Shown here: positions 36,093 through 44,494 of the stretch, piece by piece
Position numbering within the stretch: the first letter of the stretch is position 1
Layout of the letters: each line of letters opens with the position of its first letter
From: an uncultured Candidatus Poseidoniales archaeon
GTDB taxonomy: Archaea > Thermoplasmatota > Poseidoniia > Poseidoniales > Thalassarchaeaceae
Assembly: GCA_905182515.1 (NCBI GenBank)
Contig: CAJJBW010000008.1
Span: forward strand, 1-64,000
Length of the DNA: 64,000 nucleotides
Direction: 5' to 3'
Notes under the pieces: model-generated
The model's database searches: none
What the model saw: only the letters and a program-made list of their open reading frames with translations
Told to the model about the DNA's origin: nothing
Made by a program: the position numbers and the translations under genes

Positions 36093-37064
36093 TTACCTTT
36101 CAGAAGTTAAAATTTTATGTTCTTTATTTTTAACATCTATTATTTCTGATTGAACTACATACATCCCCTTTTCATTAGATCTAACACCTTTTGTTCGGCC
36201 ATCGCATACTCCGCTGCCAATAAACAGCGCATCATCAGAAGAACACAATTCATCACGATCCCAAATTTTTTCAATATCGTCATCAATCATCCTTTCTGCT
36301 CGTTCGCGGTGTCCCTCATTCTTGAATACCAATCTACCTTCAAAAGGGGCACCTAATCCTCTCAAAGCCGTTGCAGTAATCACTCCTTCAGGGGCAGCTC
36401 CAATGCCCATCAACATATCAATGTCTGAATTAGGGTCTGCAGCATTTAGGGCTGCAGTTACATCACCATCTCCAATTAATTTAATATTTACATCATATTC
36501 CTTTAATTCTTTAATTAATTCAACATGCCTAGGTCTATCCATAACAACTACTTTTAATTCATTTGACTTTTTACCAAGCACCGAAGCCGCCGATTCAATA
36601 TTATAAGATGTACCTGCTTCTAAACTAATTTCTTTAATTAATTCTGGCGAGCCTGCTATTTTATCCATATAACAATCAGGTGCATGGAGCAACTCCCCTC
36701 TGGGTGCTGCTGCCAATACTGCCATTGCATTAGGTAAATTAAATGCCACATGATTTGTACACTCCAATGGATCAACCGCTATGTCTATTGACATCGCTTC
36801 AGGATTACCTTGCATTGAGCCCAAAGGTTCTCCAATCCATAACATAGGGGCATCATCACGTTCACCTTCTCCAATTGCTACCCTTCCGTCAAAAGGGACT
36901 GTGTCGAAAACACTTCTCATTGCTTCTACTGCTGCTCCATCGGCTGCTTTACCATCGTTAAGGCCAATCCAAGCTGCTGCTGCTATCGCTGCAGATTCTG
37001 TTGCATCTAGGAAATATTTCTCCAAGTCTTTTGTCGGCATACTCTCCGCAAAGCAACTAGGCAT
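36093..37064 (-). CDS. glpX: Class II fructose-1,6-bisphosphatase (GlpX)
   Basis: Gluconeogenic phosphatase acting on the product of the adjacent aldolase. 323 residues with ATESAAIAAAAWIGLNDGKAADGAAVEAMR, VAIGEGERDDAPMLWIGEPLG, the metal site SIDIAVDPLECTN, MGIGAAPEGVITATALRGLG and GVCDGRTKGVR. GlpX is mainly bacterial; many archaea use a class V bifunctional aldolase/phosphatase instead. Its ATG directly follows the moaC stop, so the two are coupled. Confidence 0.94.
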   Translation of the reverse strand: MPSCFAESMPTKDLEKYFLDATESAAIAAAAWIGLNDGKAADGAAVEAMRSVFDTVPFDGRVAIGEGERDDAPMLWIGEPLGSMQGNPEAMSIDIAVDPLECTNHVAFNLPNAMAVLAAAPRGELLHAPDCYMDKIAGSPELIKEISLEAGTSYNIESAASVLGKKSNELKVVVMDRPRHVELIKELKEYDVNIKLIGDGDVTAALNAADPNSDIDMLMGIGAAPEGVITATALRGLGAPFEGRLVFKNEGHRERAERMIDDDIEKIWDRDELCSSDDALFIGSGVCDGRTKGVRSNEKGMYVVQSEIIDVKNKEHKILTSER

Positions 37065-37595
37065 TCAATTATGCGGTTGTTGCTTGTTCTTTTCCAAAAC
37101 CCTGATTCCTTCAATTCCCGTGTCCGGATATTGTCCAAATGAATTTTTCTCTATAGATTTGAGCATATCCCATGCGCACAATAATCCCGCGCTCACTCCG
37201 CACAAAGCTTCCATTTCTACTCCTGTATTCCAATGAGAAACCACGGAAACATTACACCTCAAGGAATTCCCTTCTAATTCCCATTTGATATTACAACCTT
37301 CAATAGGTATGACGTGGCAATGAGGTATCATTCTAGGTGTTTCTTTTACCGCTTGAATCGCAGCAACAGTTGACGCTTCTCTCACATCTCCTTTACTTGT
37401 TCTTCCATTTTTCACAATATCTATGGCCTCTTTACTCAAACGCAAAATTCCGGTAGCCTTTGCAGTTCTCCTTACCTTTGGTTTAGAACTAATATCTATT
37501 ATGCCGTCCCAACTTCCGTCCATCTTACTACTTCTAGTAGAGTGGACATATATTTTACTATTGTCAATTAATGGTTTTTTCCTTTTTGAAACCAA
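37065..37595 (-). CDS. moaC: Cyclic pyranopterin monophosphate synthase (MoaC)
   Basis: Molybdenum-cofactor enzyme converting the MoaA product to cyclic pyranopterin monophosphate. 176 residues with GIIDISSKPKVRRTAKATG, IPHCHVIPIEGCNIKWEL and TGVEMEALCGVSAGLLCAWDMLK, which carry the conserved active-site Lys, His and Asp/Glu residues. A basic N-terminal extension of about 25 residues precedes the core. Five bases after moaE and directly before glpX. Confidence 0.94.
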   Translation of the reverse strand: MVSKRKKPLIDNSKIYVHSTRSSKMDGSWDGIIDISSKPKVRRTAKATGILRLSKEAIDIVKNGRTSKGDVREASTVAAIQAVKETPRMIPHCHVIPIEGCNIKWELEGNSLRCNVSVVSHWNTGVEMEALCGVSAGLLCAWDMLKSIEKNSFGQYPDTGIEGIRVLEKNKQQPHN

Positions 37596-37599
37596 AATT

Positions 37600-38022
37600 C
37601 TAACCTAGCCCCTTCTTCCAAATTATGCCATCTTCACTTATTTCTTTCTTCCATAATGGGGCTTGTTTTTTCAATTCATCAATAACCCAACTACATGCTG
37701 CAAAACCTTCTGCCCTATGGATTGAGGCTACATGGATGCAAACTATTGGCTCCTTTGGTTTCACATTCCCAACCCGGTGTGAAATAATTACTTTTTTCAC
37801 TCCAAACTTTGCAATGGACTTATTGGCTATTTCTTCGAGAACCTGAGGTAATTTTTCTTCCCATGAATCAAAAACTAATTCTTTTATTTTCAATGAATTA
37901 TCTATTCCTCTTGTTAAACCTATGAATGAAACTATGCTCCCACATTCTTCTCTGTCTATCATTTTTCTAAGTTTATCTGGTTCTAATTTGTCAGACTCAA
38001 CAGTTATTATGACATCTTCCAT
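37600..38022 (-). CDS. moaE: Molybdopterin synthase large subunit (MoaE)
   Basis: Catalytic subunit that, with MoaD, inserts sulfur into the pyranopterin. 140 residues with CGSIVSFIGLTRGID, LVFDSWEEKLPQVLEEIA, ISHRVGNVKPKEPIVCIHVASIHRAEGF and the C-terminal PLWKKEISEDGIIWKKG, including the conserved WKKE lysines. No MoaD, MoaA or molybdoenzyme is in this window. First gene of the MoaE-MoaC-GlpX-aldolase operon. Confidence 0.93.
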   Translation of the reverse strand: MEDVIITVESDKLEPDKLRKMIDREECGSIVSFIGLTRGIDNSLKIKELVFDSWEEKLPQVLEEIANKSIAKFGVKKVIISHRVGNVKPKEPIVCIHVASIHRAEGFAACSWVIDELKKQAPLWKKEISEDGIIWKKGLG

Positions 38023-38104
38023 ATTATCCTCCGGGGTGTATCGGGACTTGAATACAACGGAAATAACCCAATTGTTGAAGTTCAGGACTCTATCCGTCTA
38101 AACC

Positions 38105-39331
38105 ATGGGGGATAACTCCTTACATATTTTAGGAGCAGGATTGTCTGGCCTTGCGGCAGCAACAATACTGGCCAATGCAGGTAAAGAAGTACATGTATAT
38201 GATATTCGCAAAGATAGCGGTTCGCGCTTCGATGGAGATTTTCAAGGTATAGAAAACTGGACCTCATCTCCTGATTTTTTCGATGAAATGAGAAGTTGGG
38301 GCCTTAACCCTGAATCTTTTAAATCTAATGATTTTAGTGTAGTTGATCTAGCACATCCTGATGATGTCATAACTCAACCTATAACTGAATCAATTGCATT
38401 TCGAGTCGTAGAGAGAGGTACTGATGAACATTGTATAGATCAAGGGATGAAACGTATGGCCTTAGATGCAGGAGTCAACATCCACTATGAGATACGTAAA
38501 CCCCCAGAAGAGTGTAATATTATTGCGGCAGGTCCAAAGGAATCAAGTGCAGTTGCATTTGGAGAAATTTTTCATACAGATCACCCTAATCATGTAACTC
38601 TACAATTAAATGACAAACTAGCACCAGGGGCTTATTCTTATTTGATTATAATAGATGGAATTGGATTAATTTGTACATGCCTATGGAGGCAACAAAAAAA
38701 GAGTGGTAAATATCTGAATGAAACTATAGCATGGTATGAAAGTAAGTATGAATTAAATAGACGACCTATCAAGAGAGTTGGCGGTAAAGGGGATTTTTCC
38801 TTACCTAAAAAATATATTCATGAAGGACGCTATTATGTTGGTGAAGCAGGAGGTTTACAAGATTTCATGTGGGGTTTTGGGATGAGATATGCAATCACAA
38901 GTGGCGTTTTAGCCGCTAAAGGGATCCTTGGAGAATGCGATTATGAAATTGAAATACGTAGGAGGCTTATACCATTGGTAAAATCAAGCGCCACCAACCG
39001 ATTTCTGTTGAATAGAGTTGGCGATAGAGGATTTAAATTAGCAGCTAGATATTGGATGTGGGACCAAAAACGTAAAGGAGATGGTTTGGCGTTTTTGCGT
39101 TGGCTTTATTCACCTGGTATTTTCCGTAAACTCTTATGGCCTTTTGTTAAATTCGGTATGCTGAGGAAAAAACAATTATCGGACGGCCGCATGGTGAATA
39201 GAATGCCATTCAGAAAAGCACTCAAACGTGATTCATGGGAGCCGAGTGCAAGAGGTTTAGAAATTGGTAAACAATGGGATGTAGTCAGGAAGTCAGGCGC
39301 CAAATTATCATTTAAAGAATCAGATGCATGA
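38105..39331 (+). CDS. FAD-dependent oxidoreductase related to geranylgeranyl reductases
   Basis: 408 residues. The N-terminal dinucleotide-binding fold LHILGAGLSGLAAATILANAG with a following acidic residue (VHVYDIR) binds FAD. C-terminal GRYYVGEAGGLQDFMWGFGMRYAITSGVLAAKGI is the second FAD contact of the geranylgeranyl reductase/p-hydroxybenzoate hydroxylase family. Lipid double-bond reduction or isoprenoid oxidation are plausible roles; the specific substrate is unknown. The last 100 residues are basic and may bind the membrane surface. Confidence 0.72.
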   Translation: MGDNSLHILGAGLSGLAAATILANAGKEVHVYDIRKDSGSRFDGDFQGIENWTSSPDFFDEMRSWGLNPESFKSNDFSVVDLAHPDDVITQPITESIAFRVVERGTDEHCIDQGMKRMALDAGVNIHYEIRKPPEECNIIAAGPKESSAVAFGEIFHTDHPNHVTLQLNDKLAPGAYSYLIIIDGIGLICTCLWRQQKKSGKYLNETIAWYESKYELNRRPIKRVGGKGDFSLPKKYIHEGRYYVGEAGGLQDFMWGFGMRYAITSGVLAAKGILGECDYEIEIRRRLIPLVKSSATNRFLLNRVGDRGFKLAARYWMWDQKRKGDGLAFLRWLYSPGIFRKLLWPFVKFGMLRKKQLSDGRMVNRMPFRKALKRDSWEPSARGLEIGKQWDVVRKSGAKLSFKESDA

Positions 39332-39385
39332 TATCTGGCCTTTATCCTCCGCTTGATTGAAATAACCTATCATATTGCCATCATC

Positions 39386-40246
39386 ATGACCTCTTGGCCC
39401 GAACTAAAACCAATGCCTAATAATTTGGTAAATTATGGTGTAACAGATAATGGTATTGCAATTATTGAACTTATATCAGATACTGATGGTAAACCTCTCT
39501 CTGAAGGTAGGACTTCAGTGAATACTTATACTCGTGAAATGTGGGAAGATATAGATCACGCAATTCTTAATGCAAGATTTGATGGAGAAGTTTCAGTTAT
39601 ATTGCTAACTGGTCATGGTGAAAAATTCTTCTCAGCAGGAGCAAGTATTAATTATCTAAATACCCTATCTCCTCGATACAAATACTTTTTCTGCTTACAT
39701 GCAAATGAAACTCTTTCCCGTCTTGAGCAAACTCCAAAATTAGTTATTGCGGCCTTAAATGGCCATACAGTAGGAGGAGGTCTTGAAATAGCTATGGCCG
39801 CAGATATAAGAATTGCACACAAAGGAAATTTCCAAATCGGTTTGCCAGAAGTATCACTTGGTGTACTTGCAGGAACTGGCGGCACTGCTCGACTTGCACG
39901 CCTGGTTGGGAAAGCAAGGGCAATGGAAATAATGGTTACAGGTAGAAAATTTTCTTTTGAAGAAGCCCGTGATATGGACCTGGTTCATGATATATATGAT
40001 AGTGTGGGATTAAATGATTTCAGGACTGATGTATTAGATTATGCTAGTCAATTCACACTCCCTCTTGCTGCTGCAAAGGCTATTGGCAACATCAAGAGAA
40101 GTGTCCAGAGTGGTATCGAAATACCCCTTGAGTCACATCTCGCCTTGGAACGTGAATTGCAATCAGATTTATTCCAATCAGAAGATGCCAAAGAAGGAAT
40201 AGCATCTTATGTTGAGAGGCGGACTCCAAGGTTCAAAGGCAAATAA
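39386..40246 (+). CDS. Enoyl-CoA hydratase/isomerase family protein
   Basis: Crotonase-fold enzyme acting on an unsaturated acyl-CoA. It has the oxyanion-hole segments EKFFSAGASINYL and AALNGHTVGGGLEIAMAADIRIA, then LPEVSLGVLAGTGGTARLARLVG, with a Glu at the first catalytic position (PEVSLG) and Gly at the second. The frame opens at TTG 39353, but ATG 39386 or 39413 is the likelier start. First of four genes with a di-iron oxygenase and a 3-hydroxyacyl-CoA dehydrogenase, suggesting a CoA-ester ring-opening or beta-oxidation route. Confidence 0.88.
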   Translation: MTSWPELKPMPNNLVNYGVTDNGIAIIELISDTDGKPLSEGRTSVNTYTREMWEDIDHAILNARFDGEVSVILLTGHGEKFFSAGASINYLNTLSPRYKYFFCLHANETLSRLEQTPKLVIAALNGHTVGGGLEIAMAADIRIAHKGNFQIGLPEVSLGVLAGTGGTARLARLVGKARAMEIMVTGRKFSFEEARDMDLVHDIYDSVGLNDFRTDVLDYASQFTLPLAAAKAIGNIKRSVQSGIEIPLESHLALERELQSDLFQSEDAKEGIASYVERRTPRFKGK

Positions 40247-40310
40247 ATTTGACCTTATTATACATTATTCTATACATTTATTCATATACTAATTACTTAT
40301 CGGCAAATTT

Positions 40311-41453
40311 ATGTCAGGTACAGAAATAGTGGAAGATTATTCTCCAAACTTCGAAGCATGGATAAATGACTTTAGTGAATGGCAGACTAGAATAGGATTT
40401 GACCCATCATGGCTCGGAGATTATAGATTCGATATTAAGTTCGATTGGGATACTGCTGGAAACAAAATCGAATTCGGTGATTTCGAAGGAATGCCAAAAT
40501 GGGAAAGAAGAATGCAAATTCCTCAACAAAATATTAGAGATGCTATAATTACTATGATTAGTGTCCAAGGAGATACAGAATTCGCTAGTGTTGAACAGCA
40601 AAATCATCTACTTGATACTGCGCCTACTGAATATGATAAGAAATCTGCATTAAGGATAATGTGCGAGGAACAAAGGCATGGCTGGCAGATGGCGTATGTA
40701 TTGTGTACATATTTTGGAGAGCAAGGTGTAAGGGAAGCCTCAAAATTACTAGAAAGAAATGCTCTAGAAGGAACTAGAATTCTTGGCTCATTCAATGCCC
40801 CCATAGATCATTGGTTAGATTTTTTCTGTTTCACTCATTTTATTGACAGAGATGGAAAATACCAATTAAAAATGCTCAGTACATCATCTTTCAAACCTTT
40901 AGCAGCATCCATGGGTCCAATGTTAAAGGAGGAATCATTCCACCTTGGAACAGGTGCAAACGGCCTCAGAAGAATTGTCAAACAAGGAGTTATTCCCTGC
41001 GAGTTACTTCAAAAATATTTGAATAAGTGGATTAGTACCGGGCTTGATTTATTTGGAACTGATGATTCTACTAGCGCTCAGTGGGCATATGTCTATGGAG
41101 TCAAGGGAAGGTATGATGAACGAGAAAGTGATATTGATGCAGATCGTGAACACCTCAATGAGGCAAGTAGAGAATTATATTTCCAGGAGTTGCGGGATGA
41201 GATGCGCAGAATCAGCTCTGCTAGAAAAGAAGGAGAGCCAGATTTATTCATACCTTCCGATAAATTTAATCGCGGAATAGGGATGTATGCAGGTTTAAAA
41301 TACACAATTACCGGTGAGGAATTTGAGGGCTCTGATGATGATTATGAAACTTATCTAATTAGTGTCCTCCCTACACAGGAAGATGAAAACAAGCTGATGA
41401 ATGATTATATGAAACAAGACTGGATCCAATATCGAGAATGGAAAGGAAATTAA
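40311..41453 (+). CDS. BoxB/PaaA-like di-iron acyl-CoA epoxidase (oxygenase component)
   Basis: 380-residue ferritin-like protein with two E-x2-H-type iron motifs: IMCEEQRHGWQMAYVLC (Glu and His, about residues 120-136) and MLKEESFHLGTGANGL (about 205-220), plus Glu/Asp residues in the paired helices (EFASVEQQNHL; DHWLDFFCFTHFIDRD). This is the layout of benzoyl-CoA 2,3-epoxidase BoxB and phenylacetyl-CoA epoxidase PaaA. Closest by eye to BoxB, though shorter than the roughly 470 residues of bacterial BoxB. Placed between an enoyl-CoA hydratase and a 3-hydroxyacyl-CoA dehydrogenase. The reductase partner is not adjacent. Confidence 0.72.
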   Translation: MSGTEIVEDYSPNFEAWINDFSEWQTRIGFDPSWLGDYRFDIKFDWDTAGNKIEFGDFEGMPKWERRMQIPQQNIRDAIITMISVQGDTEFASVEQQNHLLDTAPTEYDKKSALRIMCEEQRHGWQMAYVLCTYFGEQGVREASKLLERNALEGTRILGSFNAPIDHWLDFFCFTHFIDRDGKYQLKMLSTSSFKPLAASMGPMLKEESFHLGTGANGLRRIVKQGVIPCELLQKYLNKWISTGLDLFGTDDSTSAQWAYVYGVKGRYDERESDIDADREHLNEASRELYFQELRDEMRRISSARKEGEPDLFIPSDKFNRGIGMYAGLKYTITGEEFEGSDDDYETYLISVLPTQEDENKLMNDYMKQDWIQYREWKGN

Positions 41454-41470
41454 TGGGACTTGGTGATTAA

Positions 41471-42034
41471 ATGCAACACGTATCACTTTTAGCATTCAAT
41501 AAAGAAAAATGTAAGCCATTTTTTGATAATTTGACTAATTTTTTTAATGATCATCATCATTCAGAAAAACAAAATCCCGATGAATATGAAAAACTACTCT
41601 ATATGGTAAAGCGCCCATATGATGATAATATGTTGGATATGGTAGATAATTGGATGAATCTTAGTAAAAGAGATTGGAAAGGAGAAACCACACGTGAAGT
41701 CAAACTAGCACTTTATGCAATCAGATATCCTGACACATTATTAATTGATAGTTTCACGCAAAAAGCAAGATCAGATATCCATAGATTATCTGCATATCTT
41801 CATTTTACTCATCATACATATGCAATTTGGGATGAAGATACCCGTAAAGGCCTCGTTAAATTAGGAATTAATATCCCTCCTACTACTGTTGCAGATCCAT
41901 TTATTTATGGCGCATACGTCAGTGCAATAGAATTACTAAAAGATGTTGCCCCATTCACTTGCTTTTTGGAGCATGACATCCCTCGTCAAAGGTTATTTCA
42001 GGCTGCTCTTGCTGCTTATGGCCGCCAAGAATGA
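41471..42034 (+). CDS. Protein of unknown function in the acyl-CoA oxygenase cluster
   Basis: 187 residues, soluble and mostly helical, with a His-rich stretch (FFNDHHHSEKQ), VKRPYDDNMLDMVDNWMNL, and HFTHHTYAIWDEDTRKGLVKLG, which could fold like a helix-hairpin-helix glycosylase or a cofactor-binding bundle; neither is proven. Starts 17 bases after the oxygenase gene and overlaps the dehydrogenase as ATGA, so it is co-expressed with both and may be an accessory to them. Confidence 0.65.
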   Translation: MQHVSLLAFNKEKCKPFFDNLTNFFNDHHHSEKQNPDEYEKLLYMVKRPYDDNMLDMVDNWMNLSKRDWKGETTREVKLALYAIRYPDTLLIDSFTQKARSDIHRLSAYLHFTHHTYAIWDEDTRKGLVKLGINIPPTTVADPFIYGAYVSAIELLKDVAPFTCFLEHDIPRQRLFQAALAAYGRQE

Positions 42035-42954
42035 GCAACGCATATGGACCAGGAAGTATGTCACAGCACATGGTCATCGGGGTCGTTGCGGTAATAGGGG
42101 CTGGAACTATGGGTGCAGGAATAGCTCAAATATCAGCACAATGTGGTTGGGAAACTAGAATTTTTGATACTTCTGCCAAGAGTCTTGATACTGCAATTTC
42201 TAATATCGATTCATTTTGGGATAAAGGAATATCTATTGGCAAGACCACTCAAATCCAAAAAGATATTTGGAATTCAAAATTATCCATTCATACTGAACTA
42301 AAAAATGCAGTTTATGGGGCTGATTTGGTTATCGAAGCGGTACCTGAAATAATGGAACTAAAACAAGAATTATTTTCAAAAATAGAGGAGTTAGTTTCTA
42401 GTAACACAATTCTCGCAACTAATACTTCTAGCCTTTCTATCTCAGAAATTGCTACTGCTACTAATTCTCCAGAACGGGTAATAGGAATGCACTTCTTCAA
42501 TCCTGTTCCAATAATGAAACTACTTGAGATTGTACGCCACGATCTCTGCTCGGAAGAAACTATAGAAATGGTAAAATCTATTGGAGAAAAAATGGGTAAA
42601 ACTAATATCATCGTCCAAGATGTTCCTGGTTTTGCTACTAGTAGATTAGGAGTAGTATTAGGTAATGAAGCAATAAGAATGCTCGCGGAAGGAGTAGCCT
42701 CTGCTAGTGATATTGATACAGCAATGATGCTTGGATATAAACATCCAATTGGCCCATTAGAACTATCTGACTTGGTCGGATTGGATGTTCGTAAAGATAT
42801 ACTTTCTAATCTTGCTTCTTCATTTTCTGATGACACATATCTCCCTCATCCTTTACTTGTCGAAATGGTCTCTAAAGGAGAACTTGGGAAAAAAACTGGA
42901 AAAGGGATCTATGACTGGTCGTCTGGTAGTAAGGTAGATAGGACAAAACTATGA
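42031..42954 (+). CDS. 3-hydroxyacyl-CoA dehydrogenase (HbdA/PaaH type)
   Basis: NAD-dependent oxidation of 3-hydroxyacyl-CoA to 3-ketoacyl-CoA. 307 residues: VAVIGAGTMGAGIAQISAQ as the Rossmann motif, DLVIEAVPEIMELKQELF, ILATNTSSLSISEIA, RVIGMHFFNPVPIMKLLEIV with the catalytic His, VQDVPGFATSRLG, and PIGPLELSDLVGLDV with the helical C-terminal domain. The start may be ATG 42031 (overlapping the upstream stop) or ATG 42058. Fourth gene of the cluster. Confidence 0.92.
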   Translation: MSNAYGPGSMSQHMVIGVVAVIGAGTMGAGIAQISAQCGWETRIFDTSAKSLDTAISNIDSFWDKGISIGKTTQIQKDIWNSKLSIHTELKNAVYGADLVIEAVPEIMELKQELFSKIEELVSSNTILATNTSSLSISEIATATNSPERVIGMHFFNPVPIMKLLEIVRHDLCSEETIEMVKSIGEKMGKTNIIVQDVPGFATSRLGVVLGNEAIRMLAEGVASASDIDTAMMLGYKHPIGPLELSDLVGLDVRKDILSNLASSFSDDTYLPHPLLVEMVSKGELGKKTGKGIYDWSSGSKVDRTKL

Positions 42955-42963
42955 GGAATTAAT

Positions 42964-43233
42964 TTGTCATTTTCAGTAGAGCTAATAGGACTATTTGCAG
43001 GTTTTTTAGGAGTTATTGCATGGATTCCTCAAATTAAAGAAGTGTGGTTTGAACAATCTCATGAGGGGATTTCTCTGCCTACTTTTTGGCTAATTTCAGC
43101 TGCACTGTTATTATGGCTACTTTATGGGATAATTATTGGCTCATACTCAATTATGATTTCTAATATATCTGCACTTATTTGTATTATACTCGTCATTACT
43201 GGAGTTAAGAAACTCCGTTCTAAAGAAATATAA
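42964..43233 (+). CDS. SemiSWEET-type sugar transporter (PQ-loop)
   Basis: 89-residue three-helix half-transporter that would dimerise to move a small sugar or metabolite across the membrane. It has the PQ-loop motif AWIPQIKEVW in helix 1, GISLPTFWLISAALLLWLLYGI in helix 2 and a third helix ending in a basic KKLRSKEI. The TTG at 42964 follows AGGAATTAA. Length and motif match the MtN3/SemiSWEET family. Confidence 0.88.
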   Translation: MSFSVELIGLFAGFLGVIAWIPQIKEVWFEQSHEGISLPTFWLISAALLLWLLYGIIIGSYSIMISNISALICIILVITGVKKLRSKEI

Positions 43234-43415
43234 TGTTATTCTGATTGCGCCAATACAATATCGGAATAGAAATCTTCCTCTTGTATTAAAATTACTATTT
43301 TTATTGCTTATTTATTCACTATATTCAGATATTCCTTTCCCTACTTTATCTGAACCTCTCTAAGCTCCAATTGTAGAAAATATAAAACTTCTTTAATATT
43401 CTTATTATTTTCATT

Positions 43416-43931
43416 TTATGTGCATTTAGATTGACTTAGATTAACTTTTGTCATATGTTTTGTAAAATCCAGGACTCTATCATCATTTACTCCGAGGTCG
43501 CTAATACCAATTCTTGATTTTGAATAAATATTCATTACGGTGACTTCGTTTTCACAATGAAGATTGATGATAAAATCATCGGGGAACTTCCAAATCAATG
43601 TCCTAAATACGACATGGAGTTGATTATCCCATTCTCCTAAAATACTTGTTCCTAGTTCTCCTTCGGACCATTTCTTTGCTTCTTCAATTACCTCACTCAT
43701 ACTTGAATTAAAACGAATTTCGGTTCTACCTTCTCCTCTATATGGTTCTGGGCCAACCATCGTACAATTCATAGATTTTTCTGGACATGATTCTGGAAAT
43801 TCTTCAGGAGTTATGATTCTATCTGGGGCGATAATTTGAATACACATCACCGCAGTGAGATAAAAAATTATGATAAATATTGTAACGTAAACTCGCTTCT
43901 TTGTTAATTTATAAGAGGTCAATAATTTCAC
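43416..43931 (-). CDS. DUF1499-like membrane-anchored protein
   Basis: 171 residues with one N-terminal transmembrane helix (about 14-34) and an extracytoplasmic domain. FPESCPEKSMNCTMVGPE resembles the CP-S-NCV start of DUF1499, and the C-terminal IWKFPDDFIINLHCENEVTVMNIYSKSRIGISDLGVNDDRV matches its FVDDvef/RSaSRvGysDlGvNRkR core. Function unknown for the family. ATGA overlap with the end of grpE shows they are coupled. Confidence 0.75.
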   Translation of the reverse strand: MKLLTSYKLTKKRVYVTIFIIIFYLTAVMCIQIIAPDRIITPEEFPESCPEKSMNCTMVGPEPYRGEGRTEIRFNSSMSEVIEEAKKWSEGELGTSILGEWDNQLHVVFRTLIWKFPDDFIINLHCENEVTVMNIYSKSRIGISDLGVNDDRVLDFTKHMTKVNLSQSKCT

Positions 43932-44452
43932 CCTTCTGACACAATCACTTTTGTTGGCCGAAGTACTCTACCATGTAACTTATAACCTTCTTCTATGACT
44001 TCAATAATGTCTCCGGGATTTTTTCCTTCTGGACATGGGATTGAAGCTATTGATTCCATGCAACTTGGGTCGAATTGACCTTTTTCAATTTCTATTTTCA
44101 TAACACCTTCTAATCTTAGTGAATTAATCATTCCTTCTAATGTCAGTTTTATTCCCTCAATCAATGATTCAGAAGCGGCTTTTTCATTTGAACTAGTATT
44201 AATTGCTCTTGTTAAATTATCAATCATTGGTAACAGACGGGTTGCCAAAGAACTACCTCCATATTTACTTAATTCATTCCTATCTCGAATCGCACGCTGC
44301 CTAACATTTACAATTTCTGCAGCAGAATATTGTATCTCCTTTTCTAGAAAATCTATTTTTTCTTGCATTTCAACTAGAGGATCTCCGACTTCTTCTAGTT
44401 CTATACTCTCTTCCTCTTCTGTAGGAGGGGCCTCTTCCGGATTGTCTGACAC
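43928..44452 (-). CDS. grpE: GrpE nucleotide-exchange factor for DnaK
   Basis: Releases ADP from DnaK in the Hsp70 cycle. 174 residues: an acidic N-terminus, a long coiled-coil helix (about 25-75 with VNVRQRAIRDRNELSKYG), and the beta-domain signature with PGDIIEVIEEGYKLHGRVLRPTKVIVSEG. DnaK and DnaJ are not next to it in this window, unlike the usual archaeal GrpE-DnaK-DnaJ cluster. The system reached archaea by transfer from bacteria. Confidence 0.92.
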   Translation of the reverse strand: MSDNPEEAPPTEEEESIELEEVGDPLVEMQEKIDFLEKEIQYSAAEIVNVRQRAIRDRNELSKYGGSSLATRLLPMIDNLTRAINTSSNEKAASESLIEGIKLTLEGMINSLRLEGVMKIEIEKGQFDPSCMESIASIPCPEGKNPGDIIEVIEEGYKLHGRVLRPTKVIVSEG

Positions 44453-44494
44453 GCCACTGCGTCCCCTATTTCATTCAAGAATCCGATGGTTATT

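Noticed and set aside
42312-42836. Long antisense frame inside the 3-hydroxyacyl-CoA dehydrogenase gene
   Set aside because: It lies wholly opposite a well-supported gene and shows no family pattern; a codon-bias shadow.
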